NCBI GenBank assembly: GCA_017505465.1
Contig: JAFVPE010000002.1
Coordinates: forward strand, 1-46,515
Source: Clostridia bacterium
Lineage (GTDB): Bacteria; Bacillota; Clostridia; Christensenellales; Borkfalkiaceae
Direction of reading: 5' to 3'
DNA: 46,515 bases
The position numbers and the translations under genes were made by a program. Position 1 is the stretch's first letter, and every line of letters starts with the position of its first letter. Of this stretch, positions 12,801 through 19,916 are shown piece by piece. The notes under the pieces are model-generated. The model saw only the letters and a program-made list of their open reading frames with translations. It was not told the DNA's origin and searched no databases.

Positions 12801-14440
12801 TCTAACGGCTGACCGCTAGTGTTCGTAAGATTGGACGTATAATCATACTTCCCAAATAAAATCCCCTTGGACTCTGTTTTTGTTGCATAAATTTGAGAAT
12901 ACTTGTCTTGGTTATAGTTAGTGTTGCTCGCACTATCTGCCATATACTGATTGGCAAGATCACTAGAAATAAACTTCGTAGAGTTGTGCCAAGCCGCGCC
13001 ATTGCCAACGGGCGCAGAAATTATGTCCGCACCCAAGTTTTGCATGCCGTAATCTTCTCTTAAATCGTCTATTTTATCGACTGTGTTATATTCAATTGCA
13101 GGCGTGTACGATTTTACCGCAGGCAATGCAATTTCCCTCGGTTCGCTATTCAGTGAATAGGTATCCTTCGTATAGAATTCGTAGCCGACGAGCTCGCCAA
13201 GCAACTGCTGTACGCCGTAAAGCGTACCCTCGTCGCCAACGCCGCGCACGAATACCGTATTCTCTACGTGTTTAATTTCAGACGCCGTTTCTTTCGTTAC
13301 ACTAAAAGCGCCAAAGTGCGCCTTTGCGAGCGCAGTTTCACCGACGGATACGTAACGTTCCGCCGTCGTTTCAACGCCCTTTTCTTGAACGATAGGCAAC
13401 GTAACACTCGCTGCTTCCTTGATAACACTCTGTAATTTGTTTGCCGCCGCTTTTTCCGTTGCCGTTGCGCTTTCTGCAATCAAAATCGAGTAATCGGACT
13501 TCGCCTTGAACGTTTCAGTAATCGAAAGCTCGCCGTTTACCGTATATTGTACACCGTTAAAACGCACGGTTGCCGCAACGGTTGTATCGCCCGCTTGCAA
13601 GCCTTTGATAACGTTGCCGTTCACCGCCGCAACGCTTGCATCCCCTACTTGATAGGAAATACTAAAAAGACCTTTCTCTTCCAATTCGTTTGCCTTTTCG
13701 GGAGACAAGCACACGCCGCCGATTTTAAGCGACGCAACTGCGTCCTCGTTCTCGTTTGTAGCATTATAAATCAACGCATCGCCATCCACCTCGTTTTTAG
13801 TGGACAACTGCGTTTCGCTCATGATAAGCTCAATATTCGTTTTGCTTGCGATATCCGCAACCAAACTACTCGTATCGTTTTCGAGCTGCGCCATTACCGC
13901 AACGTAGCCCATACTTCTTTCCGCTACGTTAGACGTATAATAAGTAACGGTATTGCCGTGCTTATCCGTACCCGTAACGTAACCGCGCGCAATAATCGAA
14001 CGGTTGTAATAGCTTTCGGAAATATTTTCATACGTACCGTCGCCGTTGGATTTCCCTACAAGTACGCCCGTATATTCCGTCTGCGCTACGTCTTGCCAAG
14101 TTGTGGTTCTTACGTTCAACACCTTCGACGTGTTAAGCGTAAGCTCTCTATCCCCAAGCAAATCCTTGGGAAGCATAATCGTCCCGTAAACAGGATTTTT
14201 TAAGGCTTCCGCCTTCGCTTTCGTTACACTATCCACCGTCGTGGTAAAGCGGATACCGTTCGGGTTCGATTTTCTTACCGCCGCCGTTTCTTCGATTTTA
14301 AACGTTTCAACCGTTTCCGCTCTCGCAACTCTTTCCTTCGGTTGCGACCACGCCCCTATAAACGTAATGCCTCCAACAAGGCAAAACGTCATCACGGCGA
14401 AGAGCGTAGATACTAAAAATTTCTTATTTCTCGTCTTCAT
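6881..14440 (-). CDS. Giant secreted multidomain protein with a DUF4838-like catalytic region
   Basis: A 2519-residue exported protein. Residues 1-45 form a signal peptide (basic start, then VSTLFAVMTFCLVGG). An Ig-like N-terminal part follows, then a GH67-N-like/DUF4838-like region at about 320-810, with WCTCSNC near 597 and GRSGWSMLKHYLI near 753; DUF4838 proteins are suspected glycoside hydrolases. The rest is non-catalytic: four beta modules near 1020-1215, 1220-1425, 1427-1570 and 2330-2519, each pairing a [YF]TV-ENVT strand domain with an HG[YF]IE-starting domain; two GLUG-like beta-helix stretches near 1763 and 2160; and a Cys/His module near 1937-1985. No LPxTG motif or C-terminal membrane segment is visible, so attachment is unclear. 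Start chosen at MKTRNKK, four bases after the short peptide gene; a TTG extension overlapping that peptide is rejected. Confidence 0.85.
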   Translation of the reverse strand: MKTRNKKFLVSTLFAVMTFCLVGGITFIGAWSQPKERVARAETVETFKIEETAAVRKSNPNGIRFTTTVDSVTKAKAEALKNPVYGTIMLPKDLLGDRELTLNTSKVLNVRTTTWQDVAQTEYTGVLVGKSNGDGTYENISESYYNRSIIARGYVTGTDKHGNTVTYYTSNVAERSMGYVAVMAQLENDTSSLVADIASKTNIELIMSETQLSTKNEVDGDALIYNATNENEDAVASLKIGGVCLSPEKANELEEKGLFSISYQVGDASVAAVNGNVIKGLQAGDTTVAATVRFNGVQYTVNGELSITETFKAKSDYSILIAESATATEKAAANKLQSVIKEAASVTLPIVQEKGVETTAERYVSVGETALAKAHFGAFSVTKETASEIKHVENTVFVRGVGDEGTLYGVQQLLGELVGYEFYTKDTYSLNSEPREIALPAVKSYTPAIEYNTVDKIDDLREDYGMQNLGADIISAPVGNGAAWHNSTKFISSDLANQYMADSASNTNYNQDKYSQIYATKTESKGILFGKYDYTSNLTNTSGQPLELCYTAHGYGPALEAMQEAVADGLVEALLNDTSKYRVGFSISDTMQWCTCSNCTSAGNASDNVINFLNAVAEKVKTGLAGDSRQNTFRIVTLAYHATNVAPANVETINEHIEIWFGDSYGDYTDGLKNSSSAKNQEIYTNLMGWVNLINASAASQNNADMDLRLWLYYTNTKNGFVPYNTFDAIRENYALAKEIGADYILNQTIQGRSGWSMLKHYLISKLVWKADPNDTEWQEWIDAYFANAYGDGADKMKEWFDDWFNDSTSAYATSNNDPAIHKDMANATNFPEVTLRNWIGYADAAIAALDANDPNYNVYYSNIMLEKLSPEYLLRMIYSKNTISDAELAANCQSWSIDRITEAGTAATDTTFKNLVNGMEVVTVNDAFIIKGVSAMDGTGSGTVTLTSDKFIAGRTFDVTAGTWSDTVTVAEEGKLTVTVNNLSSGQKIEIICKDTQKTTVSGSDVYYTVTFPNVFIVNEGYVVTVPAASNYYTYSSDNMIVEKGGSYTFTVAATKSGFEDIIVLVNGEVYGGVGTYTVENVTEDLTIKAVHGYIEYGSPATVEYSGSDAVTITHAAFAHTTNGTHWAKLSSDYLAYMAQQGYTTLQFIYTCDGEIAANAWYKLNGADKSAGASSLVTLNLADITQDVFFWGMNSGNSGSAIKDEDFWLKLSNITYNVGVTVEDTDYFTVDGADSVAVGADYTFTVESNGKVANVGTYLVLVNGEEVKAVNGTYTVENVTEALTIKIAHGFIEADESVNASVSYAEDGTITITNSIWPADGTTRLHGHAYISAEYLEYMASQGYTTLQFYLQADTTTVAQQALAKYNGSYIAYITDGSKKLITVNLVAGSNSELEFWAQDSAGSGGNIKNQGGKLIITDLAFMVGVTAPTSSYYTFNGAASAALGKDYSFSLTPTIEGLDDFVVFVDGEEIACVDGVYTVENVTKALTIEVLHGYIEKGNKVTASYEDNTITLTHAALANTSNAGYYAYISKDYIEYMYSQGYKILSFTYACDGEIAVKACYKYNGVQKDEVIKEGATPYDVSLDLSLVTQDVFFWGMNAGNSGNAIKDADFWLKITNLAFLKESITVEEELYAETATNTGLVEHEYFVVGDSYVVSVNGETTTATVTTAGQLEFSFTTLEASTGAALKRYSVVCKGNDHRITFSNVLCVNDAIRTCDELTAISRLKNGETSTKITGYYVLANDLDFASYGIVTPGGNYNYCHQFGGVFHGKDHTIRNISVGTCGIFGVLANAYIQNLNFENVKLVSNDNYVALLAGKAWGTKIWHVNVQYSEITVRSPENSSYAAYDQGLLFSRLATGTGMELKYVNLDATDLRVPSIFGSEATFLKESVDAGKTNFVSTVITVGSYFTYGYTGSGNGKLGTEITEIPEGIEIKTTLCSHEYDNDCDELCNNCGEERVATHPASWSVQEGKDVYACECGKVSKELITVLPTRQKLDLNWTGIEGTAGSGVYNSLTGQKCNKLSMDLSEIGDWEITSATFDSTKTTGINALSFNGNQISQSEYGNLNYTVTVTIADGTTHSVVVPVLVVTNVITTPEELNGMYITTTTIPGKGGYFELGNDIEYNGAWLSWATWSNSHSNGLTSFKLGWANPETAGFQGTFDGCGYTISGLEMNITWGGFITLLGANGTIKNVSFADAKLTALGGYVCAWGCGTIENVHVQYAAGAYGTSAYAGTFFCADNARNMTGEMTIQDCYIDASAITSKGASMARWIGLASISGATQSYVNLQNVYVKVPANLSAVTLVTDVENGNEVYTSFSNGYIGLGTVIYEPATSSYYTFAETTVDGAVYAFTITPTVVGLDDFIVLLDGEELTATNGVYKLVEMPKGAMSIQVLHGYIEYGGVSRVVYDGDTITVTNSTSTSNMNFMAYISADYVNYMMKQGYTKVCVYMTPDFTVANQAIGACGDTIVRTESNYTTVAEITLKADTAIKFWCQKNGSGSAIQSQGGFMTITGLTYIK

Positions 14441-14444
14441 ACTC

Positions 14445-14555
14445 TTACCCCCAAATCTCCGGCGTACCGCCAAGATTATCCGACTGCGAGTTGGTAATAA
14501 TATCGTTTTCTTCCAATAAAATTACCTTTGCTTCTGGCATTTCGTAATGTTTCAT
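14445..14555 (-). CDS. Short acidic peptide of the MKHYE type, leader of the giant protein gene
   Basis: A 36-residue gene: AGGAGG stands seven to eight bases before ATG, and the product begins MKHYEMPEAKVILLEE, continues NDIITNSQSDN and ends TPEIWG. No signal peptide or membrane segment is visible. Its stop is four bases before the ATG of the 2519-residue protein, and the GGGGG of its last codons is the only ribosome site for that gene, so the two are translationally coupled. A related 46-residue peptide follows the other giant secreted protein (19771-19911). I know of similar short Clostridia ORFs beside surface proteins but no assigned function. It could be a regulatory leader, a chaperone-like partner or a signal. 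Confidence 0.75.
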   Translation of the reverse strand: MKHYEMPEAKVILLEENDIITNSQSDNLGGTPEIWG

Positions 14556-14649
14556 AATTTCCTCCTAATTCATTACATCCGACATATTTTTGCTTGGTTT
14601 TAATAAACCTTTTTTTGATACAATAGTAAGAACTCCCATTTTTATCCTC

Positions 14650-14678
14650 ATTATATCACAAAAAAAGTGCATAGTGAA
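14650..14678 (-). promoter_or_regulatory. Promoter of the short peptide/giant protein operon
   Basis: Minus strand TTCACT (14678-14673), 17-base spacer, TATAAT (14655-14650); the -35 box is poor, suggesting activator dependence. About 95 bases of leader precede the peptide ATG. The -35 is back to back with that of the AraC gene, 21 bases away. Confidence 0.6.
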
Positions 14679-14699
14679 GAGAAAATTCTGCTAAAACTA

Positions 14700-14728
14700 T
14701 TGCATTTCCTGCGATTATATGTTATAAT
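14700..14728 (+). promoter_or_regulatory. Promoter of the AraC-type regulator
   Basis: TTGCAT (14700-14705), 17-base spacer, TATAAT (14723-14728). The ATG at 14735 begins only six bases after the -10 box, so transcription should start at or next to the start codon. Confidence 0.7.
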
Positions 14729-14734
14729 AGGTCT

Positions 14735-15565
14735 ATGAAAACTTTAACCCTTGATAATCTTGAACAACCTACCCCCCTCTTATGGACCAATGAATGCACG
14801 CTTTCTTATTTATTGCTTCCAAAGCCTACGCCGTCAGATTTTATTTCTACGCATATTCATCATACGTATGAATTAATCTTTTTCTATGAAGGCGACGCCG
14901 ATTATAGTGTTGCCGGCGAAGTTTATTCTTTGAAGAAATACGATCTTTTGCTCATTAAGCCGTCCACCTATCATAATATTATTTTGCATTCTTCCCATCC
15001 GTACGAAAGGACGATTTGCAATTTTCATGAGAGCCACATTCCACAAGAGCTGATCGAGTCTTTACGAAATTTAGACCCCTACTATCATATCCCGCCCGAC
15101 AGTCCGCTCTTTCATCTTCTTGATAGTCTAAAACTGACGGTAAAATGCATATCGGACAAAAAGGATTTGCAAGCCTTTTATTTGCAAATACTCCCTGCGA
15201 TCATTTTGCATTTGAAACACCTTGACAGTTATGCGGCAAAGGAAACAATACCCATTCATTCCACCATTGAAAAAATCATCTACTACATAGACGAAAATCC
15301 AATGAAGCCGTTGAGCCTTTCAGATCTAGCCAAGACCTTTTATTTGAGCGAATCGCACATTGCGCACCTTTTTAAAAAGCACTTGAATACGAGTGCGACG
15401 CAGTACATCAATCGAAAGAAGATTATTTATGCGCAAACGCTCATTTTGTCGGGTATGCCCCCTGCGGTGGCGGCAGAAAAATGCTCGTACGAAAGCTATG
15501 CAACCTTCTATCGACAGTATAAAAAATATTTAGGCGTTCCGCCTATGCACGATTTTGCAAAATAA
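14735..15565 (+). CDS. AraC family transcriptional regulator (cupin sensor)
   Basis: A 276-residue cytosolic regulator. The N-terminal half is a cupin sensor: HIHHTYELIFFYEG near residues 41-54 and IKPSTYHNI near 84. The C-terminal hundred residues hold two helix-turn-helix motifs, beginning KPLSLSDLAKTFYLSESHIA and ending with YRQYKKYLGVPP, the AraC/XylS signature region. Cupin-type members usually sense sugars. It is divergent from the peptide/giant-protein operon and is its obvious candidate regulator. There is no ribosome site: the -10 box lies six bases before ATG and no other methionine comes near the N-terminus, so the mRNA looks leaderless. Confidence 0.9.
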   Translation: MKTLTLDNLEQPTPLLWTNECTLSYLLLPKPTPSDFISTHIHHTYELIFFYEGDADYSVAGEVYSLKKYDLLLIKPSTYHNIILHSSHPYERTICNFHESHIPQELIESLRNLDPYYHIPPDSPLFHLLDSLKLTVKCISDKKDLQAFYLQILPAIILHLKHLDSYAAKETIPIHSTIEKIIYYIDENPMKPLSLSDLAKTFYLSESHIAHLFKKHLNTSATQYINRKKIIYAQTLILSGMPPAVAAEKCSYESYATFYRQYKKYLGVPPMHDFAK

Positions 15566-15570
15566 CGTAT

Positions 15571-15607
15571 GAACGCCCCCAAAGCCAACGTGGCTTTGGG
15601 GGCGTTC
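15571..15607. terminator. Bidirectional hairpin between araC-like and ZIP genes
   Basis: A 16-bp perfect stem (GAACGCCCCCAAAGCC, loop AACGT, matching arm) between two convergent genes. The T-run is weak on both sides, but position and stem strength support a shared terminator. Confidence 0.7.
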
Positions 15608-15619
15608 ATTGTAAATCAT

Positions 15620-16393
15620 TTAGCCGAGTAAGAAATCCATAATAAGCATAAAGCTAAAACCAATCAAAAGCGCATACGTTGCGCCGCGCTCACTGCCGTG
15701 GGCGTGCGTTTCGGGGATCATTTCGTCGCTGATGACGTATAACATCGTACCGCCTGCAAACGCCAGCGCAAACGGAAGTACGAAGGACGAGATACTGACG
15801 GCAAAATAGCCAATAAGCGTACCCACCACCTCGACAAGCCCCGTCATCAAGGCGCAAACAAAGGTTTTCCCCTTGGATACCCCTGCCGCAAGCATAGGTG
15901 CAATGATAATCATTCCTTCGGGTATGTTTTGCAGGGCGATACCGCCTGCAATCGTCAAGGCTTGCGCCGTATTCCCCGAACCGAAGCCCACGCCTGCCGC
16001 AAGCCCTTCGGGCAGGTTGTGAATGGCAATTGCAAGCACGAAAAGCAAGACCTTATTCAAATTCGCATTCTTGTGCGGTTCAATATCGGGCCCCATAAGC
16101 TTGTGCAAGTGTGGCACGAGCTTGTCCGTCAAATTTAGACATAGCGCACCGATAAAAATGCTGCCGACCGTCACCAAAATCCCCCATTTATCAAAGAGCG
16201 CAACGGCGGAATCCAAGGACGGCAAAACCAACCCGAACACCGCCGCCGCAAGCATAACGCCTGCCGCAAAGGAAAGCACGATGTCCGAAAATTTATGCGA
16301 TAAATTTTTGAAAAGAAAGCCCAGCCCTGCGCCAACGACGGTTGCACCGCCCACGCCGACTGCGGTCAAGCCTGCAATAGCCAATCCGCTCAT
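15620..16393 (-). CDS. ZIP family metal ion transporter (ZupT-like)
   Basis: A 257-residue inner-membrane transporter of the ZIP family, which imports zinc and related divalent metals. About eight hydrophobic segments are visible, with the helix IV and V metal motifs HNLPEG and QNIPEG. A short His-containing loop (HLHK) lies between helices III and IV. Start chosen at MSGLAIAG, which has AGGGG upstream and a promoter further up; an in-frame ATG 22 codons earlier overlaps the promoter. Monocistronic. Confidence 0.92.
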   Translation of the reverse strand: MSGLAIAGLTAVGVGGATVVGAGLGFLFKNLSHKFSDIVLSFAAGVMLAAAVFGLVLPSLDSAVALFDKWGILVTVGSIFIGALCLNLTDKLVPHLHKLMGPDIEPHKNANLNKVLLFVLAIAIHNLPEGLAAGVGFGSGNTAQALTIAGGIALQNIPEGMIIIAPMLAAGVSKGKTFVCALMTGLVEVVGTLIGYFAVSISSFVLPFALAFAGGTMLYVISDEMIPETHAHGSERGATYALLIGFSFMLIMDFLLG

Positions 16394-16430
16394 AATGCGT
16401 ACCCCTAAAGAAAACAATTCGTTTGCCTTT

Positions 16431-16459
16431 ATTATACACGCTTTGCCGACTGCTGTCAA
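16431..16459 (-). promoter_or_regulatory. Promoter of the ZIP transporter gene
   Basis: Minus strand TTGACA (16459-16454), 17-base spacer, TATAAT (16436-16431): a consensus vegetative promoter. Confidence 0.8.
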
Positions 16460-16522
16460 GACCGATAAAAATGTTTTTTTACTTAAAAAATATAATATAT
16501 TGTAAAACGCGCGCGTATTTTG

Positions 16523-16551
16523 TTGACAAAACTTGTCGAACTTTGTATACT
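16523..16551 (+). promoter_or_regulatory. Promoter of the 1022-residue secreted protein operon
   Basis: TTGACA (16523-16528), 17-base spacer, TATACT (16546-16551). The 5' leader runs about 125 bases to the ATG at 16684. Confidence 0.8.
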
Positions 16552-16587
16552 TACATTGGAATATAAGTTTCCTCTAACAAAATATTT

Positions 16588-16624
16588 AAGAACGGCGCGC
16601 CGTTCTTCCTTCCCGACGGGAAGG
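16588..16624 (+). promoter_or_regulatory. Twin hairpins in the 5' leader
   Basis: A perfect 20-base palindrome (AAGAACGGCGCGCCGTTCTT, 16588-16607) is followed directly by CCTTCCCGACGGGAAGG (16608-16624). Both are in the untranslated leader and neither is followed by a T-run, so a stabilising or protein-binding role is likelier than termination. Confidence 0.6.
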
Positions 16625-16683
16625 AAAATTCCACCATTCGTAAGAAAAAATTTTATTTTAATATAGAAAAGGAGAAAAAAACT

Positions 16684-19600
16684 ATGTTAAAAGCAAAGCA
16701 AAAGACAGTCTCTATACTCTTGGCTTGCCTGACGATGCTTGCGGCTTTGGTTTTCGGGCTCGTATCTTTCTTTAATACGCCCACCACCACGGCAAGCGCA
16801 GCAACAGCAACGGAAACGCTTGCCCTTGCTGGGACTACTGGAACACTCTCATCAGACAACAATTCCATTTCCTGGTCTCAAGGCATTATTACATTTACAA
16901 ATGTAAAAGGTAGTACAGCTATTAGAACCGATGACTCCGACCATTATAGAGCATACGCTAACAGTGAAATTCGTATTTCTGCTAGCGAAGGAGCAACAAT
17001 TACAAAAGTTGTAATCACGCTTAAATCCACCTCTTCTAGCTATAATGGTGGAACCTTTACTGGCAATATCACATCCTCCCTTAGCGGCACAAGTCTTACC
17101 ATTACCCCTAAAACCTCCACGAATACCGTTTCTTTTAACCCTAGTAAACAGTTTAGAATTACCGCCGCCCAAGTTACCTATGAAGAAGGGACGGCTTGCA
17201 CGCACGAAGAAAGCGAAGACTGGACGTTTGATTCTACGACGAACGAACACTATAAAACGTGCACAAAATGCAACGAAGAAATGGACGGCACGAGAGCAGC
17301 TTGTTCCGAATTTACGTATGGTGACTACACGACGGAAAACGGCGAACACACGAGAACGGCTACTTGTACTGTTTGCGGCGGCGCACAAACGGAAAGCGGT
17401 GATTGCGAAGTAGTTGCTTCGGATTACGTGCGCGAAGGCAACAAACACTCTCAAACAGGTACTTGTCAAATTTGCGGCGATGAAACAACCGTTTGGGAAG
17501 ATTGCACACTTACCTATGAAAACGTTTCCAACAACAACAAAACGCACAACACGACAAGCACTTGTTCGGTATGCCAAAAAGACGAAACCGAGGAAGTTCC
17601 CTGCTCCTTCGACGAAGGCGTTTTAAACGGCACTATCCTTACCTACACCTGCGAATATTGTGGATACAGCTACGCAGAAGAAGCCACCATCTACACCGTT
17701 TCTTATGTCGTACCTAACGGCATTGAGGAAATTGAAGAGGTTACAGTTGCAGAAAACTTCTCGACGAAACTTCCTAAGGCGGGAACCGTAGAAGGTTATT
17801 CCTTCGTTGGCTGGGTAGAAGCAGAACTTGACGAAAAGACTGAAATCACCCCCACCTTCTTTGCAGCTGGCGAAGAATACACGGTAACGGAGGACGTTAC
17901 ACTTTACGCATTGTATAGCTACGCAGAAGGCACAGGCGCTTGGACAAAAGTAACAAACGCAAGCACCCTTGCAGTTGGTAAAGAAATCGTTATCGTCGCA
18001 AGTACTTCTGATCATGCGTTGGGCGCAGACAAAGGCAACAATCGTAACGCAGCTTCTATCACTAAATCAGGTGATACTGTTACCCTCAATAGCGACGTAC
18101 AAATTATCACCTTGGAAACAGGTAACGTGGCTGATACGTTTGCCTTTAATGTCGGCAATGGTTATCTTTACGCCGCATCTTCTAGTAGCAATTATCTAAA
18201 AACTAAAACAACCTTAGATGCAGATGGGTCTTGGGCTATTTCAATTACAAGCGCAGGCATTGCAACCATCAAAGCACAAGGCAGTAATAGTCGTAATTGG
18301 CTCCGCAAAAACAGTACTAGCGCATTATTTGCTTGTTATAGTTCCGGTCAAGCCGACGTTAGTATTTATATGAAAGACAGCGCAACCTATTACGTTACCA
18401 CGTTTAACGCCTGCACGCACGACAACGTAAGTGAAGTGGTTGAAGACGCTACCTGTTTGGAAAGCGGTTCTAGAACGGTTACCTGTTTGGATTGTGAATC
18501 GATAATTGAGGCAGAAGTGATTCCGGCCCTCGGCCACAACTTCATTAACGACGTTTGTGAACACTGCGGAAACGTAGATCCTGCATCCATTATTTATGAC
18601 GGTTACTACTACCTTAGCTTAAACGGTAAGTACGCAGGCGAAAAAGATGGGAACTACTACAAACTCCTTGATTTTACCCCCAGCGAAACCATCGACCCGA
18701 ATTACGTATTCTATTTTGTAAAAAATGGCGACACGTACGATATGCTCTACCTTAACGGTGGCAGTAAAGTCACCGTAATGATTGAAACACAAGCGGATTA
18801 CACCCTTAAAATCACTAATGAAGAGGGTAAAATTCTTTCCCATAACACAACTTATACGGCTTACCAACGCATGGGCTTCTATGCCGCAAACAGTAGTTAC
18901 CCTTCCGCTATTACGCTGACCGAAGTCGAACTTGCAAACATCGACAGTGCGTCGGTTACCGTTGGCGATAGCCTTACGGTAAACTATAAGGTTTCTATGC
19001 CTGCGGTTTATGCAGATGCGGTAATGCACTTTACTTTAGACGGCAATACGAAAGAAGTAAGCGGCACGCTCGTTGGCACTCAATACGTATTCTCGCTCCC
19101 CGTTCCCCCTCAAGCTATGGCGGATAACATCGTTGCAGAATTGTACTTCGGCGAAACGATTATTGCAAGCAAAGCTACGTACAGCATTCAAGAATATGCA
19201 CAGAATAAATTGAACGATGCAGGCTCTAGCGCTGAACTCAAACGTCTTGTTTCCGATATGCTCTACTACGGTGCAGCGGCTCAAATCTATAAAGACCACA
19301 ACACGGGCAACCTTGCAACGGCTGGCGTTGCCAATCTTTGGGCCGCTACCGATGAGGCTCCTGCGGAAACCTCTAAATCTAACGTTTACAATACGGAAAT
19401 AACCGAATACCCTGCATACATCGCTAGCGCAGGCGTTTACTTCGATGACGTAAACCAACTTTATATTAAGTTGAACACGATTGAAAACGTAAAGGTTTAC
19501 GTAACCATTGACGGCGTAAAGACGGAAGCGAACTTGACGGGTACGACGTATTACACGGACGGCATTAGCGCAACGGGCTTTGCAACCGAGTACATCTTTG

Positions 19601-19752
19601 AAGTTTACTACGGAGAAACGCCTACGCTTATGCAAACGCTTACTTACAGCGTAGACGCTTACGTATATGCAAAGAAAGACCATGCTGAAATCGGCGAACT
19701 TGCACTTGCCCTTTATCGCTACGGTAAATCTGCCGCAGCTTACAACGCATAA
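16684..19752 (+). CDS. Large secreted protein with Cys-rich repeats and an InlB-like B-repeat
   Basis: A 1022-residue exported protein. The signal peptide is at 1-40 (LLACLTMLAALVFGLVSFF, ending at TASAA). Then come a beta domain (about 43-168), a Cys/His-rich array (about 172-333) with at least four C-x2-C pairs such as CTKC, CTVC, CQIC and CSVC, an InlB-like B-repeat (about 337-412, with GYSFVGWV), a beta domain (about 418-566), another Cys/His module (about 577-633), a beta domain (about 640-745), and a C-terminal part (751-1022) with the VSDMLYYGAAAQIY segment common in Clostridia surface proteins. No sortase motif is visible. It heads an operon with a short peptide and two lipoproteins. 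A surface binding role is likely; no catalytic motif is seen. Confidence 0.85.
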   Translation: MLKAKQKTVSILLACLTMLAALVFGLVSFFNTPTTTASAATATETLALAGTTGTLSSDNNSISWSQGIITFTNVKGSTAIRTDDSDHYRAYANSEIRISASEGATITKVVITLKSTSSSYNGGTFTGNITSSLSGTSLTITPKTSTNTVSFNPSKQFRITAAQVTYEEGTACTHEESEDWTFDSTTNEHYKTCTKCNEEMDGTRAACSEFTYGDYTTENGEHTRTATCTVCGGAQTESGDCEVVASDYVREGNKHSQTGTCQICGDETTVWEDCTLTYENVSNNNKTHNTTSTCSVCQKDETEEVPCSFDEGVLNGTILTYTCEYCGYSYAEEATIYTVSYVVPNGIEEIEEVTVAENFSTKLPKAGTVEGYSFVGWVEAELDEKTEITPTFFAAGEEYTVTEDVTLYALYSYAEGTGAWTKVTNASTLAVGKEIVIVASTSDHALGADKGNNRNAASITKSGDTVTLNSDVQIITLETGNVADTFAFNVGNGYLYAASSSSNYLKTKTTLDADGSWAISITSAGIATIKAQGSNSRNWLRKNSTSALFACYSSGQADVSIYMKDSATYYVTTFNACTHDNVSEVVEDATCLESGSRTVTCLDCESIIEAEVIPALGHNFINDVCEHCGNVDPASIIYDGYYYLSLNGKYAGEKDGNYYKLLDFTPSETIDPNYVFYFVKNGDTYDMLYLNGGSKVTVMIETQADYTLKITNEEGKILSHNTTYTAYQRMGFYAANSSYPSAITLTEVELANIDSASVTVGDSLTVNYKVSMPAVYADAVMHFTLDGNTKEVSGTLVGTQYVFSLPVPPQAMADNIVAELYFGETIIASKATYSIQEYAQNKLNDAGSSAELKRLVSDMLYYGAAAQIYKDHNTGNLATAGVANLWAATDEAPAETSKSNVYNTEITEYPAYIASAGVYFDDVNQLYIKLNTIENVKVYVTIDGVKTEANLTGTTYYTDGISATGFATEYIFEVYYGETPTLMQTLTYSVDAYVYAKKDHAEIGELALALYRYGKSAAAYNA

Positions 19753-19770
19753 CGAAAGGAGGATATGAAA

Positions 19771-19911
19771 ATGAAACACTATGAAGAAATGAAAATGGAA
19801 CTCCTTGTTTTGGCACATCAAGACGTTGTAACGGTAAGCGGTTTCGCAGGGGTAGAAGATGAATTCGGCGACCCCAATAACCCTACTTCCGATCCCAACA
19901 CTTTTGGCTAA
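19771..19911 (+). CDS. Short acidic peptide of the MKHYE type
   Basis: A 46-residue gene 18 bases after the 1022-residue protein. AAAGGAGG ends eight bases before the chosen ATG; the ATG two codons earlier is too close to the site. The product begins MKHYEEMKMELLVLAH, continues QDVVTVSGF and ends DPNTFG. It aligns with the 36-residue peptide at 14445-14555: identical MKHYE, a hydrophobic strand, then D-[IV]-[IV]-T-x-S, an acidic tail and an aromatic-Gly end. No signal peptide. It lies five bases before a lipoprotein gene. Function unknown; no peptide-modifying enzyme is encoded nearby. Confidence 0.75.
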   Translation: MKHYEEMKMELLVLAHQDVVTVSGFAGVEDEFGDPNNPTSDPNTFG

Positions 19912-19916
19912 TAATT

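Noticed and set aside
14441..14473. TTG start giving the giant protein 11 more residues
   Set aside because: That stretch overlaps the end of the short peptide gene in another frame, has no ribosome site, and would spoil the signal peptide start.
14445..19911. RiPP precursor peptides
   Set aside because: The short peptides have a leader-like look, but no radical SAM maturase, lanthipeptide synthase, YcaO or peptidase transporter with a C39 domain is nearby. The DUF512 radical-SAM-like gene is far away in a housekeeping operon.
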